Position numbers and translations under genes: made by a program. A DNA stretch of 39,151 nt, taken from assembly GCA_012031225.1 (NCBI GenBank), contig JAAUTZ010000020.1:1-39151 (forward strand), read 5' to 3'. The notes below the pieces were generated by a model. The model saw nothing but the letters and a program-made list of their open reading frames with translations. It was not told where the DNA came from and did no database searches. Source of the DNA: Chloroflexaceae bacterium. GTDB lineage: Bacteria > Chloroflexota > Chloroflexia > Chloroflexales > Chloroflexaceae. Shown piece after piece: positions 1 through 10,639 of the stretch. Each line of letters starts with the position of its first letter. The stretch's first letter is position 1.

Positions 1-2585
1 GTGTTCGTGGGCGTGGGATCAGCCGTCGGCGTGTTCGTCGGGGTCCCGTGTTCGTCGGGGTCCCCGTGTTCGTCGGGGTCGGAGTGAACACCGTCGCACT
101 GTCGCTATCGTTGGTGGCAACCGATACATTGCCTGCGGCATCTGTTGCCACCCCCGCTGCAATGCGGATCTGCAAACTCCCGCCACCGTTAATATCACTC
201 ACCAGCACCTCTGGCGAGCTACTCGTGCCATTCAACACACTCACTGTGCCAGTGGCAGTGCCCGTGCCAATCAAGGTTACATCAGCCACCGTTAGCGTAA
301 TCGTCAGCGCATTGGTGACGTTATCGGTGATACTGATCGGGAAGGTCACAGGATTTGTGCTAGTGGTACCCGGAAGCGGCGCAGCAATGGTGACACTAGG
401 CGGGGTGTTATCTATCGTATACGCTTCAGACGCAACAGGCAGCCCACGAATTGGGAGCGAGGCATCAAGATCAGTAATGAGCACCGCTTGCAGCGTGCCA
501 TCGCCCGTAACATCACTTGCCGTCAGGGTATATTGCGTATCGCTCCCACTCAAGCTAGCCAACGTAGCAGTGGCTGTGCCCGTACCCAACAGTTGAAAAT
601 CACTCAAGCTCAAGCCGGACAAGCTCTGGCTGAAGGTGATCGCCCACGTAACCGTCACGGCTTTGGTCGGGTCAGGAGCGGTGCGGGTGAAGCCCAGCAC
701 ATCGGCAATCGGATCATTGGTGAGAAAAAAGGAAGGTATGCCGCCGGAAGTGATGCCGCGTGCCCGTGCCCGCACCACATAGGTTCCAGCAAGGTTGCCC
801 GCTTTCAGGCTTGCCGTAGCTTGCCCGTCGCTCCCGATAGTCGCTAGTGTGGTAGGCGGGGCACTGCTTGGGCCCGTGTTGGGGCCAATAAACGACACGC
901 GCCCGCCCGTCACAGGCTGCCCTGCCAGCAGGGCCGTTACGGTGACGAAGAGCGGATCGGGAAACGGATCGTCAAAGAAGGCGGACTGCCCACTGCCCCC
1001 ACCGCTCTCAATGTTGAAGCCCTGCGCCTCATACGCCCCCAGATCCGTGATCGTATTGAAGCGACGCGGTAGATCAACCAGATCAATGTCTATGCTAGTT
1101 GCGCTGTTATCGCCAGTATCAATCGCAACCGAGCCGGGCAGCAGCCGATAGTCACCGGTAGTCGTGGGGGCACTCGTTGCACTGATTGGATTGGCAAACA
1201 GTGGGTTAACAAGTGGGTCAGTCCCATCCAGATTGCCCGTCCCCACGCCAGTCAAGTCAAAGTCTTGCACCAGCGTGTGGGCATAGCTCACCATCGGGGA
1301 ACCAAGGTCAGTCACTTGGGGATCATTCGCTTGGCTATCATTGCCCCAGATCAGCGTATTCGTATACGCTACCGTACCTGAGTTATTCCGGACTCCGCCG
1401 CCATTGCCTTCAGCGTAGTTACCCACAATCGTCGCATTGATCAATGTCGCCGCGCTATTGTTGTGGGCAACCCCCCCCCCCATTGCCCAGCGTGGCATTT
1501 CCGGCAACGAGCAGGTTGGTATACTGGGGCGAGCCGCCATTGTTGGAGATCCCGCCGCCGCCCGACTCTGCGGTGTTGCTGATGACGGTGGTATTGATAT
1601 AGATCTGGCTACCACTATTGTTGTAGATCCCGCCGCCCGTCGTGGCGTGATTCGAGTGTATGGTCACATAAGAAAAGAAGTTACTGCCGCCATTGTTGAA
1701 GATTGCCCCGCCGGGCGCATTGGCTGTGTTGCCGATCAAGGTCACATTGGTAAAAGCGTAGGTCGTGGACGTGCCTTGATTGAGGACACCACCACCGCCG
1801 TTCTCAGCCGTATTGTAGGCAATCAATATATCGGTAAAGCTCGGATTGCCGACGAAGTTGCGGATCCCGCCGCCCGTTCCGGCGGTGCGGTTGTAGGTGA
1901 CATCTACATCAGCCAAGCTCACGTTGCTAATGCTATTGTATATCCCACCCCCACCACTCACGGCAGAGTTGTAGGTGATGATGAGGTTGCTCAATTGGGC
2001 AAAGCTACTGCCGCCAGTGTAAATGCCGCCACCGATGTCACGGGACAAATCACTGCCACTAGCATTGCCCGCCGTGATGGTAAACCCATCGAGGATTGTT
2101 GAAACGGAATTGGCATTACTGGTGACAACGTGATAGGCATTATCGGCAATATTGCCGAAATCAGGCGTATCGTTCTGCTCCAAATCCCCGCTCAAGATCG
2201 TCACATTGGCGGCACTATCACGTTCACCAAGCGTCACTTCCGTACCCACAAAGCCGCCATACACGGCAACCCCGCTTTTCAAAGCAAAGGTGGCATCACG
2301 CGGATCGCTAGGGAGAACTACTAGTCCTTCGTTGGGGTAGTAGGTTCCCGCCGCCACCCAGATCTGTGCGCCCGCTTCGGCAACAGTCAAGGCCCGTTGC
2401 AACGTGCGGAACGCCTTCCCCCACGCGACACCGGTATTGCTATCATCACCCGCCAGAGCAACATAATAGACCACGCCAATCTGGGCGGCAGCAGGTGCAG
2501 GCGGTAACAGTATGCCCGCCCCAGCCCCTACCAGTGCCAGACCAACGCAGAGCCAACGCAAGAGATGCAGATTGAGTTGTCGCAT
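1..2585 (-). CDS. Secreted right-handed beta-helix protein, frameshifted, 3' end beyond window
   Basis: The start at 2585 gives a clear signal peptide (about 35 residues, MRQLNLHLL..., ending PAAAQ) and follows an AAGGGA ribosome binding site. The mature part has repeated Gly-Gly-Gly-Ile/Asn-rich turns typical of parallel beta-helices. The frame stops at 1455 just after a run of 11 G (plus-strand C, 1471-1481). With one G removed, the frame continues with the same beta-helix pattern, then a segment resembling a choice-of-anchor Q domain (DYRLLPGSVAIDTGD, around 1140), two beta-sandwich modules, and a Thr/Pro/Asn-rich linker running off the window. A second one-base slip is likely near 45. It is presumably exported and cell-surface associated; its ligand is unknown. 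Either the gene is phase-variable, or broken, or the run length was miscalled. Confidence 0.75.
31..80 (-). repeat. Short tandem repeat encoding a Thr-Pro-Thr-Asn linker
   Basis: Three copies of gtgttcgtcggggtc plus C bases occur at 31-47, 48-65 and 66-80. The first unit is 17 bases and the second 18; the missing C shifts the minus-strand frame from Thr/Pro/Asn to an Arg-rich sequence. The repeat codes for the extended linker typical of Chloroflexota surface proteins. Confidence 0.7.
1471..1481 (-). repeat. G11 homopolymer inside the beta-helix gene
   Basis: Eleven consecutive C on the plus strand (G on the coding strand). With 11 the frame hits a stop a few codons later; with 10 it continues as beta-helix sequence. 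Such tracts are classic sites of slipped-strand mispairing and also of sequencing miscalls. Confidence 0.85.
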
Positions 2586-2643
2586 GGTGTATTCCCTTAT
2601 TGATTGAGGCTCCCTACAATTGCCGTAGATCAAACGCCTTATC

Positions 2644-2672
2644 AGTATAGGCGAGGATATTCGCATTGTCTA
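2644..2672 (-). promoter_or_regulatory. Probable sigma-70-type promoter of the beta-helix gene
   Basis: On the minus strand there is TAGACA (2672-2667), a 17-base spacer, and TATACT (2649-2644). It lies about 60 bases upstream of the start codon at 2585. Match to consensus is seen in the sequence; activity is inferred. Confidence 0.5.
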
Positions 2673-2729
2673 GTGGGCAAAGTCATATGCAACCACCCGC
2701 TCCCCGCTCGCACCGTGCCCGGCAAGGCG

Positions 2730-2738
2730 TGGTATACT
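2730..2738 (+). promoter_or_regulatory. Possible extended -10 element upstream of ppk1
   Basis: TGGTATACT fits an extended -10 (TGn-TATACT), without a convincing -35. It lies about 115 bases before the chosen ppk1 start. Confidence 0.3.
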
Positions 2739-2853
2739 TGTCCCGTAAGCAACGATCTCACCCAATACAGGCAACAACTGGTTACAACGGTTATCTCGAT
2801 GTTACGGCTATGCTGATGTGGATACCAAGATAGACACCAGAGAGAAGGAGCCT

Positions 2854-5010
2854 ATGCCCACGCCGACCTTGAACCGCAGTACCTTTCATGCTTGCGCCCG
2901 CCCATCCAGCCCTAGTGCCCGCTACGTGAGCCGCGAATTGAGCTGGATTGACTTCAACCAGCGCGTACTCGAAGAAGCCTGCGATGAGCGCAACCCACTC
3001 CTCGAGCGCATCAAGTTTCTGTCTATTTTTGCTTCCAACCTTGATGAGTTCTTTATGATCCGGGTCAGCGGGATCAAGCAGCAGATTGAAGCCAATGTGC
3101 GGTCACTCTCAATTGATAGCCAAACCCCCGCCGAAACGCTCGCCGCAATCCGTCGGGCCCTGCTGCCGATCATCGCCCGCAAACGCGACCTGCTGATGGA
3201 CACCTTGATCCCCGCGCTTGATACAGCCGGCATTCACATCCTCAATTACGATCAACTCACGCCCGAGCAGCGCGACGTGATACAGGAGTATTTCGAGCAG
3301 TACGTCTTTCCGGTGCTGACCCCGCTTGCCTTTGATCCCGGCAATCACCCCGGCCACCCCTTCCCGCACATCTCCAACCTCAGCCTCAGCCTCGCCGTAG
3401 AGGTGCGCGGCGACGAAGGCTCGCTGTTTGCGCGGGTCAAAGTTCCCGAAGTGCTACCCCGTCTGGTGCAAGTGCCGAGTGCCATTCCGGCCACAAGCGA
3501 CGTGCCCACCGAGCGGCATAGCTCCTATGTCTGGATTGAGCAGATCATTGCGGCACACCTACCCACCCTTTTTCCGGGCTACGATATTGAAGAAGTGCAT
3601 CCGTTCCGCGTGATCCGCGATGCCGACATCGAGATCGAAGAGGACGAAGCCGATGACCTGCTCCAGACGATTGAGCAGAGCATCCGCCAACGCCGCTTTG
3701 GGGACGTGGTGCAGCTGGCTGTCGAAGCGGGCATGCCCGCACACATCCTTGATCTGCTGCTCCGCAACCTCAAGCTCACCGCCGATGATGTCTACAGCGT
3801 GCGGGGACCATTGGGACTAAGCGATATGATGAGCCTGATGGGCGTAGATCGCCCCGACCTGAAGGATACGCCGATCTTTCCGGGGGTTCCCGCGATTTTG
3901 CAGAGCGCACCCGATATGTTTGCCGCCATTCGCCAACAAGACATTCTGCTGCACCACCCCTACGATACCTTTGCCCCCGTCGTCAACTTCATCCAATCTG
4001 CCGCCGATGATCCCCACGTCCTCGCAATCAAGCAGACGCTCTACCGCGTCGGGCGCAATTCGCCTATCGTCGCCGCCCTGATGCACGCCCGCGAACAAGG
4101 CAAGCAAGTAACGGTGCTCGTGGAACTGAAAGCCCGCTTCGATGAGGAGAACAACATCACATGGGCCCGCGCCCTCGAACACGCAGGCGTGCATGTGGTG
4201 TACGGCTTGCCGGGCTTGAAGGTGCATGCCAAAGTCGCCCTTGTTGTCCGCAAAGAAGGCGACCAGATCATGCGCTACCTGCATCTCGGCACCGGCAACT
4301 ACAACGCCTCTACGGCCCGCCTCTACACCGATACCGGCTTGTTGACCTGCAACCCGCAGATGGGCGCGGATGTCTCGGAGCTATTTAATGTCCTGACGGG
4401 CTACAGCCGCCAGCGCAGCTACCGCAAACTGCTGGTTGCCCCCGTCACCCTGCGCGACGGTCTCGCCGCACTGATCCGGCGTGAGATTGCGTTGCATCAG
4501 CAGCACGGCAATGGGCATTTGATCTTCAAGTGCAATTCCTTGATTGATCCGGGCATGATTGACCTACTCTACGAAGCATCCCAAGCCGGCGTACAAGTGA
4601 ACTTGATTATTCGCGGCATGTGCTGCCTCCGCGCTGGCGTGCCAGAGCTGAGTGAGAACATCCGCGTGCGGAGCATCATCGGCCCTTTCCTTGAGCATCA
4701 CCGTATCTACTACTTCCACAACAATGGGCACGAGGAGATCTATATGGGCAGTGCCGACCTGATGCAGCGCAACCTTGATCGGCGCGTGGAAGTCGTGTTC
4801 CCGCTCCAAGACCCGATGCTGTTGCGCTTTGTGCGCGACGTGATGCTGGATCACTACCTCCACGATAACTACCGCGCCCGCGAACTCCAGCCCGATGGCG
4901 AGAACCTGCGCCTGCACCCAGCTAGCCCCGCCGAACGGATTGATAGCCAAGTGATCGAGATGGGCGCACACAATCTGCCGATCAATCCGGCAGGCAACGT
5001 GGGCCACTAG
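2854..5010 (+). CDS. ppk1: Polyphosphate kinase 1
   Basis: A 718-residue protein that reversibly transfers the ATP gamma phosphate to inorganic polyphosphate. The N-terminal motif RELSWIDFNQRVLEEA, the segment LASNLDEFF-like (ASNLDEFFMIRVSG) and the phospholipase-D-like C-terminal half are typical. The autophosphorylated histidine is H458 in GLKVHAK, and the second active-site histidine is H615 in FLEHHRIYYF; HLGTGNYN lies between them. The length suits the family (about 690-720). An open frame reaches back to a GTG at 2818, but the ATG at 2854 follows AGAAGGAG directly and is preferred. It is followed 83 bases later by a metal-exporting ATPase on the same strand; polyphosphate and metal export both serve metal tolerance, which makes co-expression plausible but unproven. 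Confidence 0.97.
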   Translation: MPTPTLNRSTFHACARPSSPSARYVSRELSWIDFNQRVLEEACDERNPLLERIKFLSIFASNLDEFFMIRVSGIKQQIEANVRSLSIDSQTPAETLAAIRRALLPIIARKRDLLMDTLIPALDTAGIHILNYDQLTPEQRDVIQEYFEQYVFPVLTPLAFDPGNHPGHPFPHISNLSLSLAVEVRGDEGSLFARVKVPEVLPRLVQVPSAIPATSDVPTERHSSYVWIEQIIAAHLPTLFPGYDIEEVHPFRVIRDADIEIEEDEADDLLQTIEQSIRQRRFGDVVQLAVEAGMPAHILDLLLRNLKLTADDVYSVRGPLGLSDMMSLMGVDRPDLKDTPIFPGVPAILQSAPDMFAAIRQQDILLHHPYDTFAPVVNFIQSAADDPHVLAIKQTLYRVGRNSPIVAALMHAREQGKQVTVLVELKARFDEENNITWARALEHAGVHVVYGLPGLKVHAKVALVVRKEGDQIMRYLHLGTGNYNASTARLYTDTGLLTCNPQMGADVSELFNVLTGYSRQRSYRKLLVAPVTLRDGLAALIRREIALHQQHGNGHLIFKCNSLIDPGMIDLLYEASQAGVQVNLIIRGMCCLRAGVPELSENIRVRSIIGPFLEHHRIYYFHNNGHEEIYMGSADLMQRNLDRRVEVVFPLQDPMLLRFVRDVMLDHYLHDNYRARELQPDGENLRLHPASPAERIDSQVIEMGAHNLPINPAGNVGH

Positions 5011-5093
5011 CAGCAGCATTGACGCACAGCGTGGCGGCGCAGCAGCGCACCTGCACCGCCGCGCTGCGCCTGAGGGGTAAGGAACAGAGCGGT

Positions 5094-7427
5094 ATGACGA
5101 ATATCACCCGTCACGCCTTCACGGTGCGTGGCATGGACTGTGCCAGCTGTGCCCGCACGATTGAGCAGGGCGTGCAGAGCATGCCCGGCGTGGCTACCTG
5201 CGAGCTACACTTCACCAGCGAGAAACTGTATGTGACCGGCAATGTAGACCCCGCCCGCGTGCAAGAGCGTGTGCGTGCGCTCGGCTACACCATCACCGAT
5301 CTGGCTACCGCTGCACCAGCCGCACCAACAGCCCCGCCCGCGCACTCATTCTGGGCGTTTCTATGGCAGCGCACCAACACCCGCTTTGCCCTGCTCGGCG
5401 CAATCCTGATCCTGCCCAGCATCATCCTCCACGAACTGCTTGGTTATGAACATCACCTGCTCGACGTGAGCGCACTAGCGGCCCTACTCTGCGCTGGCAC
5501 GCCTATCGCCCACAGTGCGTGGCGTGCGCTGTGGCACAATCGGGCGATCACGATCAATCTGCTGATGACGCTGGCTGCACTCGGCGCAGTGCTGATCGGA
5601 GCCTACACCGAAGCCGGCATGGTGATTGTTCTCTTTGCGCTCGGCGAAGCCCTAGAGGGCTATACAGGCAACCGCGCCCGCGCTTCGATCCAGAGCCTGC
5701 TGGCCGTGATGCCCAGCACAGCAACCCTGCTGCGTCCCGCCGCGCCTGCCGCTCCACCCCCCGCCGATGACAACTGCGCCGAGCCATGCACGGACAAATG
5801 CAGCAGTACCTGCGGCGCAACGTGCAGCCCGTCTGCATCCCCGCACGAGCGCGAAGTTCCGATTGCCGCGCTCCACATCGGCGACGTAATCCTTGTGCGC
5901 CCCGGTGAACGGATTCCAATGGATGGGCGCATCGTGGCGGGGGCATCCAGCGTAGATCAGGCTCCGATCACGGGCGAAAGCCGGATGCTGGAGAAAGCGA
6001 GCGGCGATACCGTTTTTGCCAGCAGCATCAATGGAGCCGGTGCATTGGAGATTAAAGTCACCCACCTTGCCGCCGATAATACCATCAGCCGCGTGATCCG
6101 CATGGTGGAGGAAGCCCACGAACAACGCGCCCCAACCCAGCGGTTCATAGATCGGTTTGCCCACTCTTACACGCCGCTTGTTGTTGGCCTTGCCATCCTG
6201 ATCGCGAGCGGGCCGCCCCTGCTGCTCGGCCAACCCTTCTGGAATACCCCCACTGGCGAACAAGGCTGGTTCTATCGGGCGTTGGCGTTGCTGGTGATAG
6301 CGTGCCCGTGTGCGCTCGTGATTAGCACCCCAGTGAGCCTTGTGAGTGCGATCAGCAACGCGGCCCGGCGCGGGGTGCTGTTCAAGGGTGGTATCCATCT
6401 CGAAACGCTCAACCGCGTGCAGGCAATCGCGTTTGACAAAACCGGCACGCTCACGCTTGGGAAGCCTACCGTGATCCAGACCTACGCCCCCAGTTGCCCC
6501 GCACCGCGCCTCCTCACGACAGCCGAAGCGTGCCCCGCATGTGATGACCTCTTGGCCCTTGCTAGCTCTGTTGAGCAGCGGAGCGAACATCCATTGGGGC
6601 GGGCGATTGTTGCCGCCGCCCATGAACGCGGCTTGCACATGCGCTATCCATCCGCGACACAGGTCACGGCCCTCGTCGGGCGCGGCGTAAGTGGTGACGT
6701 GCAGGGGCAGCAGGTGTTGCTGGGCAGCCACCGCACATTCGAGCAGCAGCCGATCCTGCACCCGCCGGCACAGTGCGCTGCGGCCCATGCTGATGCTGCC
6801 GCCGGCTACACGCCCGTGTTGGTGAGTGTGGATCAATCCTATCGTGGAACAATCACGCTGGCCGATACGGTGCGTCCGAGCAGTGCCGCCGCGCTGGCCG
6901 CGCTGAGGCAGACGGGGATCGCACATCTGGTGATGCTGACCGGCGATAATCGCCACACCGCCGCGCAGATTGGCGCAGCTGTAGGGATTACAGAAATTCA
7001 CGCCGAGCTGCTGCCAGAAGCCAAAGTAGCACAGCTACGTAGCTTGCAAGCACAGTATGGCCCTGTGGCGATGGTTGGCGATGGTATCAACGATGCGCCG
7101 GCCCTCGCCGCCGCCGATGTCAGCATTGCGCTCAGCGGGCAAGCGGGCGGCACGGCACAGGCGATGGAGACCGCCGACGTGGTGCTGATGCGCGACGATC
7201 TGCATCTGTTGCCCTTTGCTGTGCGCCTGAGCCACGCCACCATGCAGACGATCCACGCCAATATTGTATTTGCGCTTGGCTCCAAGCTGATCTTCTTGAT
7301 CCTCGTGTTGCTTGGTATGGGCAGCTTGTGGCTGGCGGTCTTAGCCGATATGGGTGCATCCATTCTTGTGACGCTCTATGGAATGCGTTTACTTACGTGG
7401 CAGCCACGCACATTAGTACAGGAATAA
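5094..7427 (+). CDS. Heavy-metal translocating P1B-type ATPase (Zn/Cd/Pb-like)
   Basis: A 777-residue ATP-driven metal exporter of the cytoplasmic membrane. In order it shows an N-terminal heavy-metal domain with GMDCASC (residues 13-19), membrane helices, an actuator domain with the TGES phosphatase loop, the transport motif CPC (404-406), the phosphorylated Asp in DKTGT (D448), the SEHP nucleotide-domain motif and the hinge GDGINDAPA (from 662). CPC with C-terminal helices lacking Cu-type residues and the overall ZntA/CadA similarity point to Zn, Cd or Pb. An unusual Cys-rich insert with five cysteines lies near residues 225-245, before the actuator domain. The start at 5094 follows AAGGA; an upstream ATG at 5019 has no such site. 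The FUSC-like gene begins 4 bases after its stop. Confidence 0.93.
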   Translation: MTNITRHAFTVRGMDCASCARTIEQGVQSMPGVATCELHFTSEKLYVTGNVDPARVQERVRALGYTITDLATAAPAAPTAPPAHSFWAFLWQRTNTRFALLGAILILPSIILHELLGYEHHLLDVSALAALLCAGTPIAHSAWRALWHNRAITINLLMTLAALGAVLIGAYTEAGMVIVLFALGEALEGYTGNRARASIQSLLAVMPSTATLLRPAAPAAPPPADDNCAEPCTDKCSSTCGATCSPSASPHEREVPIAALHIGDVILVRPGERIPMDGRIVAGASSVDQAPITGESRMLEKASGDTVFASSINGAGALEIKVTHLAADNTISRVIRMVEEAHEQRAPTQRFIDRFAHSYTPLVVGLAILIASGPPLLLGQPFWNTPTGEQGWFYRALALLVIACPCALVISTPVSLVSAISNAARRGVLFKGGIHLETLNRVQAIAFDKTGTLTLGKPTVIQTYAPSCPAPRLLTTAEACPACDDLLALASSVEQRSEHPLGRAIVAAAHERGLHMRYPSATQVTALVGRGVSGDVQGQQVLLGSHRTFEQQPILHPPAQCAAAHADAAAGYTPVLVSVDQSYRGTITLADTVRPSSAAALAALRQTGIAHLVMLTGDNRHTAAQIGAAVGITEIHAELLPEAKVAQLRSLQAQYGPVAMVGDGINDAPALAAADVSIALSGQAGGTAQAMETADVVLMRDDLHLLPFAVRLSHATMQTIHANIVFALGSKLIFLILVLLGMGSLWLAVLADMGASILVTLYGMRLLTWQPRTLVQE

Positions 7428-7431
7428 TACC

Positions 7432-8469
7432 GTGTACGTTCTTCACGACTTCAATTGGCATGCCTTCAGCCCCAAGCGGGGAGTCACCACCGCGCTCGTT
7501 GTCGTCCTGATGCTGGGGCTAGGCGTACTATTCGGTGGCTTGGGCATCGTGATCACCTATAGCGCACTCCTGACCTTGATTGCCACCCTCGACTGGGAGC
7601 ATACCGCCCGTGCGCCCGTTGCCAGTGCCTTTGCAATCGGCGGTGCGTTGCTGTCCTTAGTCGCCACGTTGGTGGTAGTCTTCGACCAAATCTGGTTTAC
7701 CGTAGCCTTCGTGTTTCTGATCACATGGGTATGCGGCTTCCTGTTTGCGGCTGGCGCACCCGCTGCCCAAACTGGACTCCAGATCAATGTATGGCTACTC
7801 ATCGTGCTATCCGTCTCAGATCGGCTCACCCTCGGCGAAATGGCACTCGGCTTCCTATTTGGCAGTGGCGTGGTGGCGACGGTGTTGTGGCTGCTGCGTG
7901 GCCGGATCGCACCTGACCCGGAGGGCCCCATCCGGCTCCGTGGTGAAACTCCGTTCAACGCAACCGGCACGGCTATCCAGCGTGAACTCTCGCCACAATC
8001 GCCTGTGCTGCACTTTGCCTTTCTGCGGGCGGTGGCGGTTGCCCTCGCCTACTGGATCGGCACGGTCTTCTTTGCGGCGCACCCCTTTTGGGCCGCGATT
8101 GCCACACTGGTCATCATCCGCCCAGTCCTCGATCAGACACTGGTGCGCGGGCTGGCCCGCAGCACTGGTACACTGGTGGGCGCAGTGCTAGGGGTGTGGC
8201 TCTTTACGCTGATCAATGTCCCGCTCCTGCAACTGGCAATGATTGCCGTGATCGCCTTTGGCATGGGCGCAACGCTGGGCATCAACTATGCCATCTTCAC
8301 CAGCTTTCTCACACTAGCCCTGATCTGGTTCACTGGCTTGATCGGCGGCGATCTTTTGACGACGGGGCAGGAGCGTATCCTCGAAACGATCATCGGCTTG
8401 GGCTTAGCCCTCGCCGCGGTGATCCTGTTGCAGGTCTATACCCCCAAGCCGCCCCCTGCCAATCAGTAA
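7432..8469 (+). CDS. FUSC-like integral membrane protein
   Basis: A 345-residue protein with a GTG start, almost abutting the ATPase gene, so likely in the same transcript. It has two hydrophobic blocks of about five or six helices each, split by a polar segment around residues 155-190 (RGRIAPDPEGP...). The C-terminal block (HPFWAAIATLVIIRP, followed by Gly-rich helices with conserved Arg) resembles the FUSC / aromatic acid exporter-like membrane domain. Proteins of this type are proposed transporters; the substrate is not evident here. The large cytoplasmic part of YccS-type proteins is absent. Confidence 0.7.
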   Translation: MYVLHDFNWHAFSPKRGVTTALVVVLMLGLGVLFGGLGIVITYSALLTLIATLDWEHTARAPVASAFAIGGALLSLVATLVVVFDQIWFTVAFVFLITWVCGFLFAAGAPAAQTGLQINVWLLIVLSVSDRLTLGEMALGFLFGSGVVATVLWLLRGRIAPDPEGPIRLRGETPFNATGTAIQRELSPQSPVLHFAFLRAVAVALAYWIGTVFFAAHPFWAAIATLVIIRPVLDQTLVRGLARSTGTLVGAVLGVWLFTLINVPLLQLAMIAVIAFGMGATLGINYAIFTSFLTLALIWFTGLIGGDLLTTGQERILETIIGLGLALAAVILLQVYTPKPPPANQ

Positions 8470-8496
8470 GCACAGGGGTGAGGTTGCCCCGCCCGC

Positions 8497-9168
8497 TCAC
8501 TCGCTCAGCACGCTCCGCGCCAGTGCCAGCACGCGCACCTCGCGCACCCCTGCTGCGTGCAACACCTCCGCACACGCATGCGCTGTTGCGCCAGTGGTCA
8601 GCACATCATCCAGCAGCACCACCCGCGCTGGGGCCGCCGCTACGCCGCGCCACACAAAGGCCGCGTGCATATTCGTTTGGCGTTGCCACATGTTCAGCCC
8701 CACCTGCGAGGGTGTATCGCGCAGACGTGCCAACTGTCCGGTTAATAGGGGAATATTGGTACGATCTGCTAGCACGCGCCCAAGCAGTGCGCTTTGATTG
8801 AAACCGCGCTGCCGTAGGCGGTGCGTGTGCAGTGGCACGGGAATAATCGCATCCGCAGGCATGGGCTGTTCATGCAGATACGCCGTGAGCAGGGCCCCAA
8901 GCGGAAGCGCCATCCGTCGTTGCCCTTCGTATTTCAGCGCATGCACCGCTTGCCGTAGCGCGCCCTGATAGGTGTAGACGACGCGCACCTCGCGCAGGTA
9001 GGGCGGCACGGGCACGGGCAGCGAGAGCAACACCTGCGCCGGATAGCGCGGCAACTGTGCAGCACACGCCCTGCACAGCAAGGCTCCCACGCGCCGACAG
9101 CCAATGCAGCGATCTGGGAACAACAAGCCCAATAAATTATCCGTGAGCTGTTGCAGTGCGCCTGCCAC
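8497..9168 (-). CDS. comF: ComF family phosphoribosyltransferase-like protein
   Basis: A 223-residue protein. Near the N-terminus it has a zinc-finger-like pair of Cys motifs (CIGC and CRAC). Near the C-terminus it has the PRPP-binding loop VVLLDDVLTTGAT, typical of the type I phosphoribosyltransferase fold. In competent bacteria ComF helps process incoming single-stranded DNA; in many others its role is unclear. The GTG at 9168 is chosen because GGGGAGGT lies just before it and it begins 13 bases after the beta-glucosidase stop; an ATG at 9210 would overlap that gene. It is likely cotranscribed with the glucosidase gene. Confidence 0.85.
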   Translation of the reverse strand: MAGALQQLTDNLLGLLFPDRCIGCRRVGALLCRACAAQLPRYPAQVLLSLPVPVPPYLREVRVVYTYQGALRQAVHALKYEGQRRMALPLGALLTAYLHEQPMPADAIIPVPLHTHRLRQRGFNQSALLGRVLADRTNIPLLTGQLARLRDTPSQVGLNMWQRQTNMHAAFVWRGVAAAPARVVLLDDVLTTGATAHACAEVLHAAGVREVRVLALARSVLSE

Positions 9169-9181
9169 CCCTACCTCCCCG

Positions 9182-10639
<1,458 letters not shown>

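Noticed and set aside
1437-2102. Plus-strand open frame within the beta-helix gene
   Set aside because: It is a shadow of the Gly/Asn-rich minus-strand gene, with no start signal.
5652-7001. Long antisense open frame opposite the P-type ATPase
   Set aside because: The ATPase on the plus strand has all family motifs; the antisense frame has no recognisable domain and arises from GC-rich codon use.
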